Assembly (NCBI GenBank): GCA_031216915.1
Contig: CM062290.1
Coordinates: 252,780,581-252,844,580, forward strand
Direction: 5' to 3'
DNA length: 64,000 bases
Source of the DNA: Pictodentalium vernedei
Lineage: Eukaryota; Mollusca; Scaphopoda; Dentaliida; Dentaliidae
The position numbers were made by a program, and so were the translations under genes. Shown piece after piece: positions 1-12,304 of this stretch; the first letter of the stretch is position 1, and each line of letters opens with the position of its first letter. The notes below the pieces were generated by a model. The model made no database searches. It was given only the letters and a program-made list of their open reading frames with translations, and was not told the origin of the DNA.

Positions 1-450
1 CTTGAACGATAAGCTTGGGTCCTCACATTTACGTCATTAATATTAAACTCACATGTTGTTTATTTTGTGGGTTTTTCTATGTTTCTGGTAGATTCGTGAG
101 TTCGGTAGGTAGAACTTCTGTTTTCACTCATTAATTTAAGATCGTACAACGTTTTAAAGAATGCTCAAGGACATTTTTAAATTTTTAATTGATTCTGAAA
201 CTGTACGCTTAAACTTAACATTAATTTTGTCTGATAAATTATATTTTGGAACGTTCTGGCGGATGGTAGCCACGATGAAATGACGTCACTGTGCCGCTCA
301 CACCACCTCGACGCCAGTCGGCCATCTTGAATTTTTTTTCGATAAAAAATGACGTGAATCAATTCTACATAATGTCTGCTCAATGTTGAAAAATTCAAAC
401 AAAAGTGTCAAAGCGTCTTTGAGATAATGTGGTAACAGAACATGCGGGCA
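1..450. other. AT-rich sequence, no gene recognised
   Basis: Both strands have only short open frames without recognisable domains. No repeat shared with the rest of the window was seen. It lies just outside the left arm of the fold-back element. Confidence 0.4.
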
Positions 451-760
451 CAGGAGTCTGTAACATGACAAACATGCATGCAATATGATATATACATATA
501 CAACCGAGCTTAGCGAGGAAGGAGTGCAAAGCACCCTCGACTGGTCACATCACATTCACGCCTCGCATTACGATTCAAATCAACTTACCACTTATTTTTT
601 TCGTCACACTTACCCACAAATGATTTATCTATCTAACGGCTGAATGGTTGGATTCACAATTCTCGATTACATACTTTATTACACGATTTTCCTCAAAAAA
701 AATGACGGAAAATAAATCTGCCGCGACACCATGTCACCCTGCGCGAAAACGAAAGTAAAC
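451..760 (+). repeat. Left inverted arm of fold-back element
   Basis: Reverse-complement partner of 2,434-2,730. It is AT-rich, with the inner border at GAAAGTAAAC (751-760). Confidence 0.75.
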
Positions 761-967
761 TTGACGAATAAGTCGTAATTGAAAACGGACCGAAGAGAAC
801 TTTAAAACTGATTTATGCATTTGTTGAAATCGCTGCGTTTGATTTGACATCAGTTTGTACAGTGTTAACAAGTAGTTTATCATTATCGGCACTACAATTA
901 ATATAAGCAAATATGGGACTTGTTCTCTGTGTCCAGGTCTAATGTGGGGGAATATGCCCAAACACGC

Positions 968-1085
968 AACATTTTCGCCAGAACCGGCCTCCACCTGACC
1001 CAAACCGGCCCCCACAATTTTACCTAAACCGGCCGCCAACATTTTCACCCAAACCGACCTCCAACACTTTTTCGCCCAATATGGC
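968..1085. repeat. Short tandem repeat, unit ~30-35 bp
   Basis: At least four diverged units of the form 'cccaaaccggcc(c/t)ccaacattttcac' follow each other inside the fold-back element. The next 200 bp hold pure G tracts at 1,176-1,192 (17) and 1,304-1,318 (15), and 1,552-1,565 is a 14-base C tract. Confidence 0.65.
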
Positions 1086-2433
1086 CGTCAAGTGATTTTT
1101 CCCATGATATAAAGACGCCCTCGTAACTTACCAAATGTCCCCGAAGGGATGAGGGGGCCTCCCCGAAAGTGGAGTGGGGGGGGGGGGGGGGGTAGTTCCA
1201 GCTGCCCCTCCCCTTTTGCGCCACCCCTATGCGGGTGGGGCTTTAGAATCTGTCTTAGGCCATCGGATTTTTCAAATTTCTCAGGGCGGCCCCCACCAGT
1301 GGAGGGGGGGGGGGGGGGCATTCTCCCATAACCACATCGACATTACACGCCTCGATCATAACTTGTGAAATCACACTGGGGACTGAGGGGAAACATAAGT
1401 ACAAATGATCAGCAAAACTCTTGCGTTTACACTTATGTTGTGCCATGATATAGCCCAGATGTTGACAATGACATTAAACATCAATATGGAATGTGTAAAC
1501 ATCAATATGGAATGTGCTGTGGTGTGTTGCAGTGGCGTAAAATTTTTGCATCCCCCCCCCCCCCCACCCAAAAAAAAAAAAAATACATCGATCCAATGCA
1601 ACATCTTTAGAGCCCAAAAATGTTCTCCAATGTAGGGCTACACATGCCTCGGATTCGATCTTGGACCAATAAATTTTTGGCAAAATTTTCTCTTGGGAGG
1701 CCTTATCCAAACTGGAACCCTCTGATCATCACCCCTCCTCCTAATTAGGACCCTCTGGTCGTTACCTTCTCCCACTTCCACGTATGGTAGTGGGAGGGGG
1801 GGGGGGGGCAGAGAAAATCCTAGCTATGACTAGGCAAGGACCCCCCGAAACCCCATAACAACTTTACAAATAGCAAGTGCATGGAATTTAGGGCCAATTA
1901 CAAAAATATCAACATGCAAAAATATAGCTTCTGAGATACGACTGAAAAAATGTGGTTGATATTTTTCCAATTAGGACCAGAGGGGTCGGGAACTTGTCCT
2001 GCGAGCCATATAATATCCTCTGGAGGGTCTTATATATGGCCCACATCACAAGCTCCAGATTCCTGTGTTAGGACTCAAACTATAGGAGGTGTATTTGTTG
2101 ATGAATGCGAATATTCCTTGTAAAACATGAAAGATAAACAGATTTTTAATTGCTTTCCGAAAAATATCAATAATATTGACAATATTCTATTATTGCTTAC
2201 CATTCCGTCAGCAGAAGGTTTACGTCTCGCAGACTTGACATGTTGCAGTTCTCCGGGATTCATATGAACAATTTAACGGCTATCGCGCTCAAATAGAGCT
2301 TATAAGGGGCGTTCGATAATAATTTGAAAATTGCACTCGCATCAGACACGTTAAAGCGATTCAAATTTCGCGGGGATTTCGTCATACGGTAAACCCGTTT
2401 CGTTTCGCTTTGTTGGTCCCATTATGGAAAATT

Positions 2434-2730
2434 GTTTACTTTCGTTTTCGCGCAGGATGACATGGTGTCGCTGCAGATTTATTTTCCGTCATTTTTTGGA
2501 GGAAAATCGTGTAATAATTAAAGTATGTAATCGAGAATTGTGAATCCAACCATTCAGCCGTTAGATAGATAAATCATTTGTAAGTGTGATGAGAAAAATA
2601 AATGAAAAATAAGTGGTACGTTGATTTGAATCGTAATGAGAGGCGTGAATGTGATATGATCAGTCGAGGGTGCGTTGCTCGGTTGTATATATCATATTGC
2701 ATGCATGTATGTCGTGTTACATACTCCTGT
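2434..2730 (-). repeat. Right inverted arm of fold-back element
   Basis: Reverse-complement partner of 451-760. It starts at GTTTACTTTCGTTTTCGCGC (2,434). The order of all landmark blocks is mirrored. Confidence 0.75.
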
Positions 2731-3300
2731 GATACGGGCAGACAGAGGACAGGAGGGCGGAGCACTCACCATAAGTTCCCTCTGGGTAACCCGTGTGGGA
2801 CTAATAACAAACACAACTCGATTTCTAATTACCATGGAGACTTAAGTCGTTCCAGTGCAACCAATGGCAGTCGATGAGGTGTAAGATCTATTTATAGACG
2901 AAGTGGGCATTAATCGGCTTGGTGAACTGAACACAGTCCTTTAATGCAGTGTACACGCAATGCTTTTCCCAGTGCCATCACAGTGACGGCACATGTTCCA
3001 TCCTGGTTGATCGGGAAACCTGCTGTGGCGGCACAAGACTGTGGGGCGTCGTGAATGAATCAACCAGGCTCTACGCGAACTATGTATGTACACGACATCG
3101 CTCGCCCGTATACAAACCACTGAGTACTCCTTGCGAATGTCCAAGTTGGTACCTCGATGTGAATCGGATGCCCGGCCAACCATCACAAGTAACGTTCAGT
3201 TGGTCAGCATTTTGCATGATCTTCTTTCCAAGTGGGAAATGGCTTCTAGATAATGGTTAGGAGATTAATTTTGCCACTTCCCATACGGCGGGGACTTGTC
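2731..3300. other. No gene recognised
   Basis: Sequence between the fold-back element and the first satellite block. Short open frames run on both strands through 2,941-3,260, but they overlap one another, lack domain motifs, and are likely chance. Confidence 0.35.
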
Positions 3301-3680
3301 CAAGAAGGGACTTAACTAAAAAGAAAGCTCCAGCAATGCCAAGCCATTTAATCAAGTTTCTACAGATAAGACACCACACTAAAGCTACCTATGAAATCTA
3401 AAAAAAGATCAGGTGAGGGTTGCGACCTGTAGAGTGTACTAATGATATTGCTGACAAGTTATATGCCAAATCCAAGATGACCGATGGTGCCCAAGTTTTT
3501 GAATGAAATTCAGAAAGAATTGATAGCTCCCATGTTGACATCACATCAAAGCTACATACGAAAACGGAAAGATTGGGTGGGATATGTAGCCTGTAGGGTG
3601 TGCTGATAGAATTGACAATTTATAGACCAAATCCAAGATGGCTGCTGGCGGCCTTGTTTTTCAACAAATTTCAGACCTCA
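3300..3680. repeat. Diverged tandem repeat, about two units of ~180 bp
   Basis: Two units share the phrases 'agctac(c/a)tatgaaa', 'acctgtag(a/g)gtgt' and 'ccaaatccaagatg(a/g)c'. No coding potential was seen. Confidence 0.5.
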
Positions 3681-3689
3681 GTGACCGCA

Positions 3690-4255
3690 ACACATATTTT
3701 GAACCTCAATTGAGTTGCGACTCGTTTGCTATTGGTCCCAAGTCCATGGGTTACCATACTTGAAAGATGAGCGTGGCTCACTTTCAAAATGTTTGGCCCC
3801 ACCCACTTTTTGTGAGTGTAAAACATACATTATGAACTGCGTGAATACATGAGAGGGTCATAAAATACGATTTCCAATGATTCTGAAAACTTCACTCAAT
3901 GACCCCTGGTTGACCTCTCTCTGGCCTATATTTTGAACCTCCACGGAGATTCGACTCATTTAGTGTAGGTCAAGGGCCCACAAGTCATAACGCGCCTAAG
4001 ATATAAGCTTACCCACTTTCAAAAATGTTGGCTCAGCGCACTCTTAAGTATTCAAATACACGCATGAAGTTCGTGAATGCATTATAGGGGGATAAAATGT
4101 GATTTCCTGCAATTCTGATAAAATGTCCCAAATGTCCCCAGTGTGACCTTGACCCACATTTTGAGTTTTCCCTCGTGTGGTGTAGGTCCCAGGTCACGCC
4201 ATGCTTGAGAAATGAGCGTGACCCGCTTTCAAAACACCCCTAGGGACATTCGCAA
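3690..4255 (+). repeat. Satellite of ~235-240 bp, forward block
   Basis: Two and a half diverged monomers share 'catattttgaacctc', 'gtaggtc(c)caagg', 'gagcgtg(g/a)c(t/c)c(a/g)ctttcaaaa', 'ttcgtgaatgcatta(t)aggggg(a)taaaat(g)tgatttcc' and 'aattctga(a)aa'. The same family appears reverse-complemented at 12,305-12,668 and 13,058-13,195, for example 'ccagcaattctga' against 'tcagaattgctgg'. Confidence 0.65.
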
Positions 4256-4620
4256 TGCCCCACGATCATGGGAAAAACATATGGCAGACTATTAGTGACT
4301 GTCAGTAGGCGATAAAGCTGCTTGACAGAATTCGTATTCGAGTTAGCGTACAGACAAAGTGAGTAGACGACAGAAGACACCTTAATGCATTTCCTTAGTT
4401 CATGCGTATATTTCTACACTCAACAAGAGCCTGCGATAGGGAACCGAGGCGCCAACCTTACAGAGTTGTTTAAAGAAGGATTTCTTTAGCACCCATGTCC
4501 ATTTAATACTACATAGGAAGGCAGTCATCATCATGCAATTATAACACTCTGTTGCCCAAGTAAAATGATTTTTTTCTGGCATTGAGATGCTAACACACAA
4601 ATGTCCAGTTGTAAATTAAT
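4256..4620. other. No gene recognised
   Basis: Spacer between the 240-bp satellite and the 175-bp satellite field. No repeat or coding signal recognised. Confidence 0.35.
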
Positions 4621-6880
4621 ACAAAACTAGGGTTCCAAATATCAACCTAGGGATTTAACTAGAACTGACATCGACAACACCCTCCCCCAACGCACATCAG
4701 GATTTTGACTATTGGATTCGAAGAAGCAAAGCTTTAAAGATTATTCTTCATTTTGGACTAAGATGAACTCCAAACTCCAACAGGGAGTACAAATATTGAC
4801 TTTCTTTTAACAAACTTGAATCTGACTTCACTCGGGAAGGTGTGAATCAAATATCAAAAGACTGACTGGGCGTGCTGGAGAATAAGATTTTTAAAGAATA
4901 TTCTTAATATTGTACGAAGGTAAAATTTGGGCTCCCTTTGGGGACCCAAATATTAACCCGGATTTGGTCAATATACCATATATCAAAACATTTGGACTGA
5001 TGGACCTGAAAAAGATTTTTTAGAGCGTATTCCCCATTTTACAATGAATTAAAATTTGGGCTCCCATAGGTGGCTCAAATATTAACCAAGGGACTTGATT
5101 TGAACAAACTTGAATCGGTCACCCCCCCCCCCCCCTCCCAAGGATGCTGTACCCCAAAATCCAAACGTTTCTGGTTTTCCTGGAGGAGGACATTTTAAAA
5201 TAGCATACCCTACACTGAATTAAGTTAAGAATCAGGCGCCCCTGGAAGCCCAAATGTCAACCTTAGGACTTGATTTAAACAAATTTGAATATGACTTCTC
5301 TAAGGATGCTCTATACGAAATATCAAAAGTTTCTGACTGGTTGATCTGAAGAATATTTTTAAAGATTATTCTTTATATTGCAAATTTAAAATTCAGGATC
5401 ATATAGGGAACCCCAATATTAGCTGAAGTTCTTAACTTGAACAAACCAGAAGCCGACCTCCGTAACGACGTTGAAAGCTAAACATTAAAAGAGTCGGGGC
5501 CCTGCGGATCTGAAGTGGATGATTTTCAAAGAATATTTCCCATATTGCACAAAGTTAAAATACATGCTACATATGGAGCCCAATTATCAACCAAAGGGTC
5601 GTATTTGGCAACACATTAATCTGACCTTCCCAGGGATGCAGTATGCAAAATATCAAAAGATTTTCACTGGTGGATCTGTACAAGATTTTTAAAGATTATT
5701 CCTCATTTTGCACAAAGCTAAAATTTGGACTCCCATAGTTGATCCAAATGTTAACTGATTGATTTGAATCAACTTTAATCTGACTTCCCTAAGAATGCTG
5801 TATACCAAATAACAGAAGTTTCTGACTCTGGTGGTTCTGGAGAAGATTTTTTAAGAATATTCGCCACAATGCACTAAGTTAAAATTCAGGTTCCCATAGC
5901 GAACCCAAATATCAACCCAGGAATTTGATTTGAACAAACTTGAAGCTATTTTTCTGGTGGATGCTCTGTACCATATATCACGATTCCAACAGGTTTATCT
6001 GAAGAGGATTTGTAAAGAGTATTCCTCATGTTGCATTAAGTTAAATGTTTTAGGCTCACATAGTGAACTCAAATATTAACCGAGGTTCTTGGTATGAACA
6101 ATCTTAAATCTGACATACCAAAAGATTCTGACTGGTGGATCTGAAAAAGAAGAAGACTGAACAAACTTGAATCTGACTCCTTTAAGGATGTTGTATACAA
6201 AATACCAGAAGTTTCGGACTCGTGGTTCTGGAGATTTTTAAAATTTATTTGTGTTTAAGGTCACATATTTTTGCACAATGGCTAATCATGACCACAACAT
6301 GAGCATCAACTCAAGACCAGGGGTGAGCGTTAATAAGCCATGTTGCCCATTTTAGAGAGGGTTTGCACCTCCCAAGCATTGGTGACTGGGTCCTATTTTA
6401 CCAGTAAAAGAGTCTGTTTACCGCAGTGAACAAGCACTGCTTCACTTCTTGGGTAGATTTTTTTTAAAGGAATATTCATCATATTCCACTAATTACAAGT
6501 TGGGCTCCAACAGGGTGCCCAGATATTAACCCAGTTATTTGATTTGTACAAACCTGAATGTTACTCCCCTAAGAATATGGTAAAACTTATACATATATCA
6601 ACAACTTCTGATTGTGATAAGAACACATTTGAATCTGACTCCTGTAAGGATGCTGAATACCATATAACAAAAGATTCTGACTTCTAGTCCTGGATAAGAT
6701 TTTTAAAGATAATTCCAAATATTGGGTAAAGTTAAAATTTGGGTTCAATAGGGAGCTCAAATATTAATCAAGGGACTTGGATTTGAACAAACTTGAAATC
6801 GCCTCACCTAAGAATGTTGTATAGCATGTATCAAACATTGTATTGGGGGTTTGTGAGAAGATTTTTAAAAATTATTCCAT
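4620..6880 (+). repeat. Old diverged ~175-bp satellite field, left part
   Basis: About a dozen strongly diverged monomers follow each other. Each carries versions of 'cccaaatattaacc(a)ggacttgatttgaacaaacttgaatctgac', 'aaggatgctgtataccaaatatcaaaag', 'ctg(g)tggatctgaagaagatttttaaag' and 'gcactaagttaaaatt(t/c)ggg'. The satellite is the same as inside element A but much more decayed. A SINE-like copy (6,240-6,455) interrupts it. Confidence 0.75.
6240..6455 (-). mobile_element. SINE-like dispersed repeat copy
   Basis: It begins with a T-rich border and 'gtgtttaaggtcaca', continues with 'caatggctaatcatgaccacaac' and 'ttgcccattttagag', and ends with 'ctgtttaccgcagtgaacaagcactgcttcacttc'. It matches the other short copies in the window. 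The strand is inferred from the full SINE, whose A-rich tail corresponds to the low-coordinate T-rich border. Confidence 0.7.
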
Positions 6881-6907
6881 TGGTGACAGGTCCTATTTCA
6901 ACAATAC

Positions 6908-9900
6908 AAGAGGCCCCAAGGGGCCTGAGGGCGCTCACCTGACATGGTAGCCTAAATATCAACCCAGAGAGTTGATTTCAACAAGTTGAATCTGCTCCTC
7001 CTAAGACAAGCTTATACCAAATATCCAAAAATTCCGACCAGTGGATCTAAAAAAAAAAGAAGATTTTTAAAGAATATTCCACATATTGAACTAAGTTATA
7101 ATTCGGGCTCCCACAGGAAGCCCTTATATGAACCCAGGGACTTGGCTTTAACAAACTTAAATCTCACCCCCCTATGGATGCTACACACCAAATATCAAAA
7201 CATTCCGACTGCTGGATCTGAAGAAGAAAATTCCTCATTTTGAACTTAGTAACAATTGAAGCTCCAACAGTGAGTCCAAAGATGGACCTAGGGACATGTC
7301 TTGAACAAACTTGAATCTCACCCCCCTAAGGATGCTGCATATCACATATCAAAACATTCCAACTGCTGGATCTGAAGAAGATTTTTAAAGAAAATTCCTA
7401 ATTTTGAACTAAGTTATAATTCGGGCTACCACACTGAGCCCAAATATGAACCCAGGGACTTGGCTTGAACAAACTTGAATTCCCCCCCCCCCCCCCCCCC
7501 CCCCCCCCCAAGCGTGGCGCATACTCAAATATCAAAAGATTCTGCCTGCTGGATCTTGAGAAGATTTTCAAAGAAATTTGCTTGAAATGCACCAAGTTCA
7601 AATTCAAGCTTCTATAGTGAGCCCAAATATGATTCTAGGGAGCTGATTTGAACAAACTTGAATCAGATCCACCCCACAATGTTGTATACCAAATATGAAA
7701 AGATTCTGCCTGCTGAATCTGGAGAAGAATCTTTTTTAAGAAATTTGCCTGAAATGCACTAAGTTCGAATTCAGGCTTCTATAGTGAGCCCAAATATGAA
7801 TCCAGGGGGCCGATTTGAACAAACTTAAAAGATCCACCCCACAATGTTGCATACCAAATATCAAAAGATTCTGCCTGCTGGATATGGAGAAGAAGATTTT
7901 TTAAGAAATTTGCCTGAAATGCACTATGTTCGAATTCGAGCTTCTATAGTGAGCCCAAATATGAATCCAGGGGGCCGATTTGAACAAACTTGAATCAGAT
8001 CCACCCCTCAATGTTGCATACCAAATATCAAAAGATTCTGCCTGCTGGATCTGGAGAAGATTTTTGAAGAAATTTGCCTGAAATGCACTAAGTTCGAATT
8101 CGAGCTTCTATACTGAGCTCAAATATAAACCCAGGGAGCCGATTTGAACAAACTTGAATCAGATCCACACCACAATGTTGCATACCAAATTTCAAAAGAT
8201 TTTGCCCGCTGGATCTGGAGAAGAAGATTTTTAAGAAATTTGCCTGAAATGCACCAAGTTCGAATTCGGGCTTCTATAGTGAGCCCAAATATGTATCCAG
8301 GGGGCCAATTTGAACAAATTTGAATCACATCCACCCCACAATGTTGCATACCACATATCAAAAGATTCTGCTGGCTGGATCTGGAGAAGAAGATTTTTTA
8401 AGAAATTTGCCTGAAATGCACTAAGTTCGAATTCAAGCTTCTATACTGAGCCCAAATATAAACCCAGGGGGCCAATTTGAACAAACTTGAATCAGATCCA
8501 CCCCACAATGTGGCATACCAAATATCAAAGGATTCTGCCTGCTGGATCTGGAGAAGAAGATTTTTTAAGAAATTTGCCTGAAATGAACTAAGTTCGAATT
8601 CAGGCTTCTATAGTGAGCCCAAATATGAATCCAGGGGTCGATTTGACCAAACTTGAATCAGATCCACACCACAATGTTGCATACCAAATTTCAAAAGATT
8701 CTACCTGCTGGATCTGGAGAAGATTTTTTAAGAAATTTGCCTGAAATGCACTAAGTTCGAATTCAGGCTTCTATAGTGAGCCCAAATATGAATCCAGGGG
8801 GCCGATTTGAACAAACTTGAACCAGATCCACCCCACAATGTTGCATACCAAATATCAAAAGATTCTGCTGGCTGGATCTGGAGAAGAAGATTTTTTTAAG
8901 AAATTTGCCTGAAATGCACTAAGTTCGAATTCGAGCTTCTATACTGAGCCAAATATAAACCCAGGGGGCCAATTTGAACAAACTTGAATCAGATCCACCC
9001 CACAATGTGGCATACCAAATATCAAAAGATTCTGCCTGCTGGAGAAGAAGATTTTTTAAGAAATTTGCCTGAAATGAACTAAGTTCGAATTCTGGCTTTT
9101 ATAGTGAGCCCAAATATGTATCCAGGAGGCCAATTTGAACAAATTTGAATCAGATCCACCCCACAATGTTGCATACCAAATACCAAAAAATTCTGCCTGC
9201 TGGATATGGAGAAGAAGATTTTTTAAGAAATTTGCCTGAAATGCACTAAGTTCGAATTCGTGCTTCTATAGTGAGCCCAAATATGAATCCAGGGGGCCGA
9301 TTTGAACAAACTTGAATCAGATCCACCCCACAATGTTGCATACCAAATATCAAAAGATTCTGCCAGGTGCATGTGGAGAAGAAGATTTTTTAAGAAATTT
9401 GCCTGAAATGCAGTAAGTTTGAATTTGAGCTTCTATACTGAGCCCAAATATAAACCCAGGGGGCCGATTTGAACAAACTTTAATCAGATCCACCCCACAA
9501 TGTTGCATACCAAATATCAAAAGATTCTGCCTGCTGGATCTGGAGAAGATTTTTTTTAAGAAATTTGCCTGAAATGCACTAAGTTCGAATTCGAGCTTCT
9601 ATACTGAGCCCAAATATAAACCCAGGGGGCCGATTTGAACAAACTTGAATCAGATCCACCCCACAATGTTGCATACCAAATATCAAAAGATTCTGCCTGC
9701 TGTATCTGGAGAAGAAGATTTTTTAAGAAATTTGCCTGAAATGCATTAAGTTCGAATTCAGGCTTCTATAGTGAGCCCAAATATGAATCCAGGGAGCTGA
9801 TTTGAACAAACTTCAATCAGATCCACCCCACAATGTTGCATACCAAATATCAAAAGATTCTGCCTGCTGGATCTGGAGAAGATTTTTGAAGAAATTTGCC

Positions 9901-10927
9901 TGAAATGCACTAAGTTCGAATTCAGGCTTCTATAGTGAGCCCAAATATGAATCCAGGGAGCCGATTTGAACAAACTTCAATCAGATCCACCCCACAATGT
10001 TGCATACCAAATATCAAAAGATTCTGCGTGCTGGATCTGGAGAAGAAGATTTTTTAAGAAATTTGCCTGAAATGCACCAAGTTCGAATTTGGGCTCCAAA
10101 AATGAACCCAGGTGGCCGATTTGAACAAACTTGAATCAGATCCATCTTACAATACAATGTTGCATACCAAATATCAAAAGATTCTGCCTGCTGGATCTGG
10201 AGAAGATGATTTTTTAATCTTTTTCCCATTGCCTAGTTTTAAAAAGAGCTGACTCCGCAGTTTTTCGAAGTCCTGAAAAAAGTACCTTGTGATCAAACCG
10301 ATAGGGATTTTTTTTTAAACCATTCTATTCTACTGGATAAAAGTAAGCTTTATACAAAATAAGAATTCTCCGTGCCGTGTTGTTTTGGAGATATGGCAGT
10401 TTTAAGGTTTTTCCTATTTTTAGCTCTCGAGGTTCCCACGTGGCAATGAGAACATTTTTTTTTTGCATCAATCAACTACTTATGACCCATCATATCATCT
10501 CATATCAAATTTGGTTCAAATCAACCTGTTGGCTCTGAAAATGGAAATTTTAGGCGTGGCCAAAATTTTTGCCCCTCCCATAACAAAAGCATATAACGCC
10601 CGACAAACTTCTCTTGAACAAACTTGATTCTAAACCTCTAAAGGACTCTTTATACCACATATAAAGTCTCTGCTACTGGTGGTTCATTAGAAGATTTTCA
10701 AAAAATTTGCCCATTTTTTCCCCACACCTCTGCTCAATATGAGCCGAAACCTATTTTGGACAAAAATCAAAATGCCCCTATATAACCACTACTTACATGA
10801 AAATTAATTAAAATGTGGCCAGTGGTTTAGGAGAAAGAGGCTCAAACACCACCTTCACGCAGGACGACAGACGACGGACGATGAGTGACAAGAAAAGCTA
10901 ACCCTGACTTTCAGTCAGGTGAGCTAA
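6908..10927. mobile_element. Element A: satellite-bearing non-autonomous transposon (Helentron/HINE-like)
   Basis: The left end is a G/C hairpin (AGGCCCCAAGGGGCCT) followed by GCTCACCTGAC at 6,933-6,943. The right end is a hairpin (CCTGACT-TTC-AGTCAGG, 10,903-10,919) running into GTCAGGTGAGC (10,914-10,924) and CTAA. The two 11-mers are exact reverse complements placed asymmetrically from the ends. Elements B and C have the same left end and closely related right ends around different interiors. The interior is ~20 satellite monomers followed by a non-repetitive right part shared with B and C. Asymmetric sub-terminal inverted repeats, terminal hairpins and central tandem repeats are features of Helentron-associated (HINE/DINE-1/pearl-type) elements; that class is an inference. 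It sits inside a SINE-like copy, parts of which lie at 6,883-6,907 and 10,928-10,985. Confidence 0.75.
6950..10205 (+). repeat. 166-bp satellite array inside element A (~20 monomers)
   Basis: Monomers start 'ataccaaatatcaaaagattctgcctgctgg' at a spacing of 164-167 bp (for example 8,021, 8,185, 8,351, 8,518, 8,684, 8,848). Copies from ~7,690 to 10,205 are very alike and those before 7,480 more diverged. A pure run of 28 C (7,482-7,509) separates early from late monomers. All open frames across it are satellite translations, not genes. Confidence 0.9.
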
Positions 10928-10985
10928 AAACAGCGCTTTTTTACTGCAGTAAACAAGCACTGCTTCACTTCCCAGAGTTTGTGAT
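10928..10985 (-). mobile_element. Right fragment of SINE-like copy split by element A
   Basis: 'ttactgcagtaaacaagcactgcttcacttccc' continues the copy whose left part ('cattggtgacaggtcctattt') lies at 6,883-6,905. Confidence 0.6.
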
Positions 10986-12285
10986 AAGGCAACATTTGAA
11001 TTGGACCCCTGTAAGGATACTGTGTACCATATATCAAAAGATTCTAACTACTAGTTCCAGAGAAGATTTTTAAAGATAATTCCAAATATTGAGCCAAGTT
11101 AAAATTTGGGTTCCAATACGGAGCCCAGCCATTAATCCACGGACTTGGATTTGTACAAACTTGAAATTGACTCACCTAAGGATGGTGTACACCATATATC
11201 AAAAAATTCAGTGATTGGTGCTGATTGGGTGTTTGTGAGATATATTTAAAGATTATTCCAAACATTGGTCTACGTTAAAATTTGGGCTCCAATTGGGTGC
11301 CCAAACATTAATCAAAGCTCCTGATTTGAACAAACTTGCATCCGATTCCCTGTAAAGATGCTGTACACCAGACATAAAAAAATTCTGATTAGTGGATCTG
11401 AAGATTTTTAAATTTATTTTATTTTTTAAGGTCACATACATCTGCGCAATGGCTAATAGTAACTGCAACATAGACATAAAGACACGCAACATAGACATAA
11501 AGACATGTCCAGTCAATTGTTTATACCCATGTTGCCCATTTTAGAGGACTTCCACTGCAGGCATTGGTGACAGGTTCTATTTTAACAGTAAAACAGAGCT
11601 TGTTTACTGCAGTAAGTTAAAATTTGGGATACCAAATAGAGCCCAGTTATTAACCGATGAGCTTGATTTGAACAAACTTGAATCAAACCCGAAAGGATTC
11701 TCACTTCTGGAGAAGAAGAGTTTTAAAGATTATTCCTAATATTGGGCTGGATAAAGTTAAAATTCAGACTCCAAAAGAGAGCCCAAATATTAACCCTGAA
11801 ATTTGTTTTGAGCAAACTAGAATGACTCCCCAAAGGATGGTGTACCATGTATACCATATATCAAAAAGATTCTGATTGGGGGTTTGTGAGAAGATTTTTA
11901 AATAATATTTCTTTTTTTGCGCAAAGTTAAAATTCGGGATCCAATAGGAAGCCCAAATATTAATCGAGGGACTTGCTTTGAACAAATTTGAATCTGACCC
12001 CAATAAGGATGCAAAATACCAACTATCAAATGATTCTGACTAGTTAGTCTGAAGAATATGATTTTTAAAGATTATTTCCGGCATTGCACTAAGTTAAAGA
12101 AGTTGGGCTCCCATAACTGAGGTTCTTGATTTGAACACAGATTTTTAAAGATTATTCCTCACAATGCTCCAAGTTAATATTTGAGCCCCCAAAGGGAGCA
12201 CAAATATTAACTGCAGGACTTGATTTTAACAAACCTGAATTTGCCCCCTGTAACAATATTGTAAACCAAATATCAGTCAGGTGAG
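10985..12285 (+). repeat. Old diverged ~175-bp satellite field, right part
   Basis: Degraded monomers of the same satellite as 4,620-6,880, interrupted by a SINE-like copy at 11,413-11,612. It ends at 12,267-12,283 with 'cagtcaggtgagcttaac', the right-end signature of elements A-C, so it may be the remnant of an older related element. Confidence 0.65.
11413..11612 (-). mobile_element. SINE-like dispersed repeat copy
   Basis: T-rich border, 'aaggtcacatac...gcaatggctaatagtaactgcaacatag', 'atgttgcccattttagagga', 'attggtgacaggttctattttaacagtaaaac', then the conserved half-palindrome 'cttgtttactgcagtaa'. Confidence 0.7.
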
Positions 12286-12304
12286 CTTAACAAGAGAACC
12301 GGTG

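Larger units (their letters stand above)
451..2730. mobile_element. Fold-back element with ~300-bp terminal inverted repeats
   Basis: The segment 451-760 reappears as an imperfect reverse complement at 2,434-2,730. Matching landmarks include GCGCGAAAACGAAAGTAAAC at 741-760 against its complement at 2,434-2,453, the ATCTAACGGCTGAATGGTTGG block near 630, and the TGCATGCAATATGATATATA block near 475. Small indels separate the arms (for example an extra ~18 bases near 507-524 of the left arm). The ~1.67-kb interior holds poly(G) tracts and short tandem repeats but no recognisable transposase. It fits a non-autonomous DNA transposon or fold-back element with very long inverted repeats. The superfamily cannot be assigned and no target duplication was identified. 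Confidence 0.75.

Noticed and set aside
1088..1446. Proline/glycine-rich open frames
   Set aside because: Produced by the poly(G)/poly(C) tracts on both strands and frames at once; no protein signal.
8119..10229. Open frames of 71-80 codons repeated through the satellite
   Set aside because: Period 166 bp repeats translated into similar peptides; no start context or selection, so shadows of the satellite.
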